From: Epiperipatus broadwayi
Lineage: Eukaryota; Onychophora; Udeonychophora; Euonychophora; Peripatidae
Assembly (NCBI GenBank): GCA_028023455.1
Contig: JAQFVV010000013.1
Coordinates: 3,102,001 to 3,166,000, forward strand
Direction of reading: 5' to 3'
Length of the DNA stretch: 64,000 nt
Shown here: positions 58,690 to 64,000 of the stretch, piece after piece
Position numbering within the stretch: position 1 is the first letter of the stretch
Layout of the letters: the number at the start of each line of letters is the position of its first letter
Made by a program: the position numbers and the translations under genes
Notes under the pieces: model-generated
Told to the model about the DNA's origin: nothing
Databases searched by the model: none
What the model saw: the letters and a program-made list of their open reading frames with translations, nothing else

Positions 58690-60690
58690 TGGTATCATAT
58701 TGGAAGTTATTTATAGTCACTAAATTAATCTTGATTATTGTTGTTGCTTTTATTAATGATGATAATATTAAATCCTATTGGATTAAAATAAATATAAAAA
58801 GTAAAAACAAAATATTATTGGGTACTGTATATTTTCGACCTACTCTTTTATATAGTGAAGTAGATACATTTTTGACAAAGGTTGAAGATATTTTAGTAAA
58901 ATTCAAATATGATATTATAGTGAATGATTTTAAGGAACCGAATTATCTAACAAACTATTTAGAATAGAATTTTTTATTGAATTAATTAAATTAAGTCAAA
59001 TTAATAGGGTTACTAATGTTAAGGCTAAAATACTTGATCCATTATTTGGTACCAATGATATTTTAAAATGTAATTTGGCAGATCAGGCTCTTATATCTTC
59101 TTATTATCCATCTTTGGAATTTGTAATAGATGGATCATATGAGCATATAAAGTCTGTTAAAAGTACTTTCAAAGATCATAGACATGGTAATTACTATGGT
59201 TTATATAAATCTTTGGAGAATGGTAGGAGTGTAATTTTATAGAAAATGATCCAAATAAAGCTGTAAATAAGTTTATTAAATATAATTCAAAATTGTTTGT
59301 ATCATTATATTCCTGTTAGATGTTCGCAATATAATAGTTATAAATATCCTAAATGGTTCTTTAAAGAATTTTCGCAATATAATAGTTATAAATATCCTAA
59401 ATGGTTCTTTAAAGAATTATGTAAGAGACTAAATAGAAAACATAAATATCATAGATTATATAAATTATCCAATGATAAAGAATTATATAAGAAATTTAGT
59501 GCATTATGCATTTATATAAAAATTATTATAAAAAGAGATTATGGTAATCACTTAAATAACATTGAAAAAGATTGTAAACATAATCCACAAATGTTTTGGA
59601 ATTATATTAAAAATTTTAATATTGTTTGAATAAAAGTTACTAAAATAATTTAATAGAGCCTTCTATGAATGAATTAGTTAATCATTCCACAAATATGTAT
59701 TCAAATATTAATGGTGATATAAACTAATATTGAATCCAGTAATAAAAGTAGTGGGAATATTGATTGATGTATATAAAATTAATATTACTTAAGTGCTTAA
59801 TGCAATTTATAAACTTAAATCTAAATCATCTATGGGATATGATAATATTCCTAATTTTATTATTAAAAGTTGTGTAGATTGTTTGATAACTCCATAACAT
59901 TATATAATTAATTTGTCTATTGAAAAATGCATTGTTCCTGACATATTTAACATTTCTAAAGTTGTCTCTATTTATAAGAAGGGAGATAGATCTGATACAA
60001 GTAATTATAGACCTATCTCAGTATGGTCTTCATTTGCTAGGATTTATGAAAGATGTATTTATAATTATATTATTACAGATATGATTACAGTTTTGCCTAA
60101 TTATCAACATGGTTTTGTATCTGGAAAGTCTGTTCTACTAACTTAATGGTAATATCCGATCATATTGTACATGCTCTTTCTGAACAGATGCAACTTGATG
60201 TTATTATTTGATAATGTGGCATATAATCACCTAATATATAAACTTAAACTGATGGGAATTAAGTTATAATTTAATTGCATGGTTTATTAATTATTTGGAA
60301 AATGGATGCTCTTACATTTGTATAGATAAAATTAATTCTTAAGTTATTCAAAAATAAAATTGGGGTTCCCCAGGGTGCAATATTAGCACCTTTATATTTT
60401 AATGTTTTCATGTGTGATCTTGATCAAAACATTAAAAAAAGTATCATACTTATCTACACAGATGACTGTAAATTATTTAAAAGGATTAGCACATATGATA
60501 AGCATATTGATCTTCAAAAAGACATTGTTTATTTCAAAGAATGGTATAAATTTCATAACAAAAATAAATATAAGTAAAACATGTATTGTCTCTTACACCA
60601 ATAATAATATATTAATGTTTACTTGTATTTCTGTTAAAGCATAAGTGTTGAAGTGCACATAATAAATAAGAATTGAATTGAATTGTTGTT
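58690..60690 (+). pseudogene. Jockey/CR1-like LINE with endonuclease piece, plus strand
   Basis: The frame 58,731-58,967 holds an endonuclease part: NKILLGTVYFRP and KYDIIVNDFKEPN, where the usual GDFN is NDFK. Next come decayed pieces and the frame 59,297-59,629 (YKYPKWFFKELCKRLNRKHK), which contains an exact 48-bp tandem duplication at 59,323-59,418. The RT starts near 59,830. The frame 59,913-60,146 has VVSIYKKGDRSDTSNYRPIS and YQHGFVSGKS. Motif B is GVPQGAILAPLYFNVF near 60,370 and motif C is YTDDCKLFKRI near 60,460. An internal deletion then joins to a 3' end with aataaataagaattgaattg. It has many stops. Confidence 0.8.
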
Positions 60691-63600
60691 GTTGTTAATG
60701 AATCTTTAAAAAAAAATTTTTAAGAATTGATAAAAAAAAAAATTTAAGCATAAAATTATTTAAGTGGGAGAGGAGAAAAAAGTATTAAACAAACTATTAT
60801 TGTACTGTGCTGGGAACTCGGTATATTAGAAAAATAAATGAAAAACATTAGATGTGTATAAATCTGGCTCATCAATTGTTCGAAAATACAATTAGAAAGA
60901 ATTGTAGCAAGCTCATTAAGATTCAAAAAAATTTCAAAAGTAAAGGATCTTTGATATTTCATAAAAAAATATAAAATTGCTGGAGTAAACACTAAATATA
61001 TAAAGAATTTTACAGACATGTGTAAAAATGAAGGAAACAATATGTTATAAGAAAAAATTCTTTATACAGTGCACTCTTAGTAAAAAAAAAAAATTGTTTT
61101 AAATCCCATACATGGAAAAAAAGAAAAACACAAAAGAAATCCTCACTTGAACAGTTGCTGATTAATCAGAAAAGATTTTTTGTATGTGTTTCACTTGCAA
61201 ATATTAAAACAGATTTGTAATTTATAAAAAGAACAGAAGTTTGTTATAATATATGAAATGATTGCAAGAATATTTTAATTGATAGTAATGTAAAATAGTG
61301 TTTATATAATGATATAAAAAAAATATGTGAATGCATGAATGCAATAAAAAAAAAATAATAAGAATAATTATCATAAAACTGTATTGTTTAGAAGTTTAAA
61401 AAAACTTTCATAAATATTTAAAGAATAAGTAACAATCATAATTATTTGATAGAGATAAAAACATATATACATACACAATAAATATATGTTTATATAAATA
61501 TAGATATGTTCATATATATATATAATGAAGGATATATGCATAAATATAGTCTTGAAAAAATTAATGAAAATATTCACCACAAATCATTCATCATAAAGAA
61601 ATAAATAAGAAATTGCAAAAATACTATTATGAAATTTTTTTAATTCTATTTCTTTCAAATTAATTTCAGTATATTTTAATTTTGAATTTAAATAATAATT
61701 TGAACTTTTGCTTAATTCTTTTTTTAAATTTGTTTATGTTAGCCTTGATTTCAAATTGAATCAATCTGATATCTGTGTATTTAACAAAAGATAAATTTTA
61801 AATATTAATTTCATATCATATGAATTATGATAATATTAATTTTTAATATAAGTATATACTATATAACTGAATGTGAAAAAATTTATAATTTATGAAGGAA
61901 ACAGAAAATGATATATAATTTATAATTACATTTGTTAAAACTCTCAAGATATACATTTCCATATTTTAAATATCATGTTTAGTTTTTTTTTATTGTTGTT
62001 GTTGAAACCACTTCTGCAAATAGGACTTTGATGTTATGCATAATATGTAAATCATAAAATTTTAAAAACAATTTTTATTTCATATGGTGAATGAAATGGA
62101 ATTAATACTACAATTTTATTCTACAAGCAAACAATGTGTAATAAAATAAGTCTTGTAGGAAAGATTAATGCAATTTATAAAGGACTATAATTTTGATTTA
62201 AAACTATGCCACTGTAATCTGCTAAGCTAGAAAAACTATTTATAAAATGAGATAAAGTTATTTTACTTAAATATATTAGACTAGGTAGATATATTGTGAC
62301 AATACAACAGGTGAATATACTTAGAAAAATATAAATAAACTTTGAATTTTTCTACAAACATTTAACAGTTAAATTACAAGATGAAAATAGTCGAATGTAT
62401 ATATTATTTCATATGGCTTTCACATTACTACTTCTATTTGTGGAATAATGAATATTAGTTAAAGGTAAATTACTCATGTAAAACATTTATGTTTGATATT
62501 AATACTATCTTGAGAGATATTTATTTCAAGTGTTTGAACAATAAAAGAGATTTCTTAGATGACAATGAAGAATTTGATATAATCTCCTCAATATATTATT
62601 TATTGTCTCAGACTTTCAAAGGCTTTCAATGAGCCCAGTCAGTTATGAAATAAATATAAAAAAAAATGAAATGTAGAAGAAATATATCCAATTAGAAAAA
62701 TATTTCATGATGTGATTTTTGTTTTTCAAAAAAATAAACAAAATAGTTTTTTTAATTGAGATAAAAATCATGGATCACAAGAAAAGAAAAGTTTTTAAAT
62801 ATGAATGTGAATAAAGGCAACAGCTGGACAGATATTATGTTAATAAGAAAAAATGAAATTATTTAAAAAATAATATCATTTCATGGAAAATATAATAAAG
62901 ATATTTTGTCAAATATGCAATAAAAAAAGAAGAAAGAATCTTAAAAATAGCAGGCAAGCCATTTAAAAGTTGTAAAAGGAAATTAGTTATTACACTATTC
63001 AATGTATATATTTTATACAAAAATTCAAATGTCTTTATATACATTTTTCCACACACAGACAGACAATTATTCTCTTACATAATAAAATGAAATTTAACAA
63101 CAAAATTAAAATATCCCTATTTTATCCCAACTCAAAATTGAGAGAATGCCTATTGGGATTTTATTCTAGGCAGAGTCCAATGAATCCTCCATCAGTGCAG
63201 TCATGGATACCAAATTAGTTATTTTAAACTCAGAATTCTTCTAAGAATTAATGAAAATATATTTGCACTCTCCCATCGCTCATCCTTAGAGACATTGTTC
63301 AGAAACGTGAGTAGAAGCACAATCAAATCTCACTAATAAAGACTGATCCTTGCTAAATGTTGAAATTCTTTTTATAGAAGCCAGAGTGTCAGTTCAGCAG
63401 TGATGGAAAACAGCTTGTGTGATTGGCCATTCACAGCTTGGTTTGTCAGTTCCAACTCATTCAATCAAACCCAATCAATAAAATGCTTCTTGATGCACAA
63501 GGTAACTAACTGCCAGACAGTAGGATTAACAGAAACTTCAATACACACAGAGAATCAAAATTATTGCTTTAATTCACTTCAATACATTTCATATTTTATT

Positions 63601-64000
63601 TATTTGTTTTGTTCTTTTTAATTCATTATAAAATTATAAGTGGGCATAGTATAAACACGTATATGTATTACACACATATATACTATATACATAAACATGA
63701 ATGCTTATTGTATAAAATTATTATTATCAAATATTAGACACATCTTTTATACAAAAATGGATTAATTATACACTTTAAAAAATAAATGTGTGTGTTTATG
63801 CATATAGTACTGTATGAGATTCAAATATTAAGCACATTTATTTCTAGCCATTTATCAAGAGAAATTAGATTTATAGAACAAAATATAATAAAACAGGATA
63901 TTACACGGATAGATAACAATGCTTTAAAGAAGTTAATGATCAAATCAAAATGTAAAAAAAAAACGTTATGGGAATGATAATAACAATTGATTTTACAAAT
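60691..64000. other. AT-rich non-coding stretch to window end
   Basis: No gene or element recognised. (AT)n-rich runs lie at 61,460-61,520 and 63,650-63,700. A patch of more balanced composition at 63,110-63,560 contains a 73-codon frame (63,400-63,621, MMENSLCDWPFTAWFVSSNS...) that I do not recognise. Other short frames look like chance. Confidence 0.4.

Noticed and set aside
60756-61040. Minus-strand 94-codon frame as a membrane protein
   Set aside because: F, I and L-rich peptide from AT-rich DNA; no start context, motif or neighbour supports it.

Overview
This window is AT-rich eukaryotic (animal) DNA, by eye well over 70% A+T. I see no intact host gene, no bacterial-style operon, no rRNA and no convincing functional tRNA. 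Almost everything recognisable is transposable-element remains: several lineages of non-LTR retrotransposon (LINE), cut-and-paste DNA transposons, tRNA-derived SINE-like repeats and an unusual number of palindromic (fold-back) repeats. An invertebrate is likely. A decayed transposase with the DUF4817-type helix-turn-helix seen mostly in arthropods leans towards an arthropod, but I cannot name the species. Short open reading frames are mostly chance frames in AT-rich DNA or fragments of decayed elements.

Layout. 0-6.6 kb: a ~235-bp tandem repeat, two copies of a tRNA-derived SINE ('family S'), two large palindromes (3.6-4.5 and 4.5-5.2 kb) and a decayed Tc1/mariner-type transposon. 6.6-13.7 kb: mostly AT-rich sequence, with a ~220-bp tandem duplication near 11.8 kb. 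13.78-15.23 kb: a non-autonomous hAT-type element with an 8-bp target duplication; it holds a tandem repeat whose second copy is split by a 739-bp palindromic insertion with its own 14-bp target duplication. 18.1-19.0 kb: 3' end of an RTE-like LINE, then a near-perfect hairpin, an (ATT)n array and the 3' end of a minus-strand jockey/CR1-like LINE. 20.3-21.2 kb: the 5' end and ORF1 of an L1/Tx1-like LINE ('family T'). 21.6 and 25.4 kb: two oppositely oriented copies of one short palindromic element, each with a 14-bp target duplication. 27.2-28.0 kb: compound palindrome. 29.3-30.6 kb: unrecognised, slightly CpG-richer sequence.

33.5-38.4 kb: two decayed minus-strand family T copies followed by a plus-strand RTE-like LINE. 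38.9-39.8 kb: a TIR element at a TA target carrying a C2H2 zinc-finger remnant. 43.5-44.0 kb: possible hAT transposase C-terminus. 47.5-48.3 kb: a hairpin with hammerhead-ribozyme-like core motifs, then a second tRNA-like fold-back element. 49.2-60.7 kb: a LINE graveyard with three plus-strand jockey/CR1-like copies alternating with minus-strand family T copies, one of them nearly full length (ORF1, endonuclease, reverse transcriptase, C-terminal zinc finger). They meet tail to tail in AAT/ATT arrays. 60.7-64 kb: AT-rich, nothing identified.

None of the LINE or transposase reading frames is intact, so no element here looks able to move on its own. The most novel signals are (i) three palindromic insertions with the same architecture (fold-back body, ~50-bp tail, exactly 14-bp target duplication), (ii) repeated tail-to-tail LINE junctions in (ATT)n arrays, suggesting microsatellite-targeted insertion by family T, and (iii) two related fold-back elements whose arms carry tRNA-like promoter boxes.
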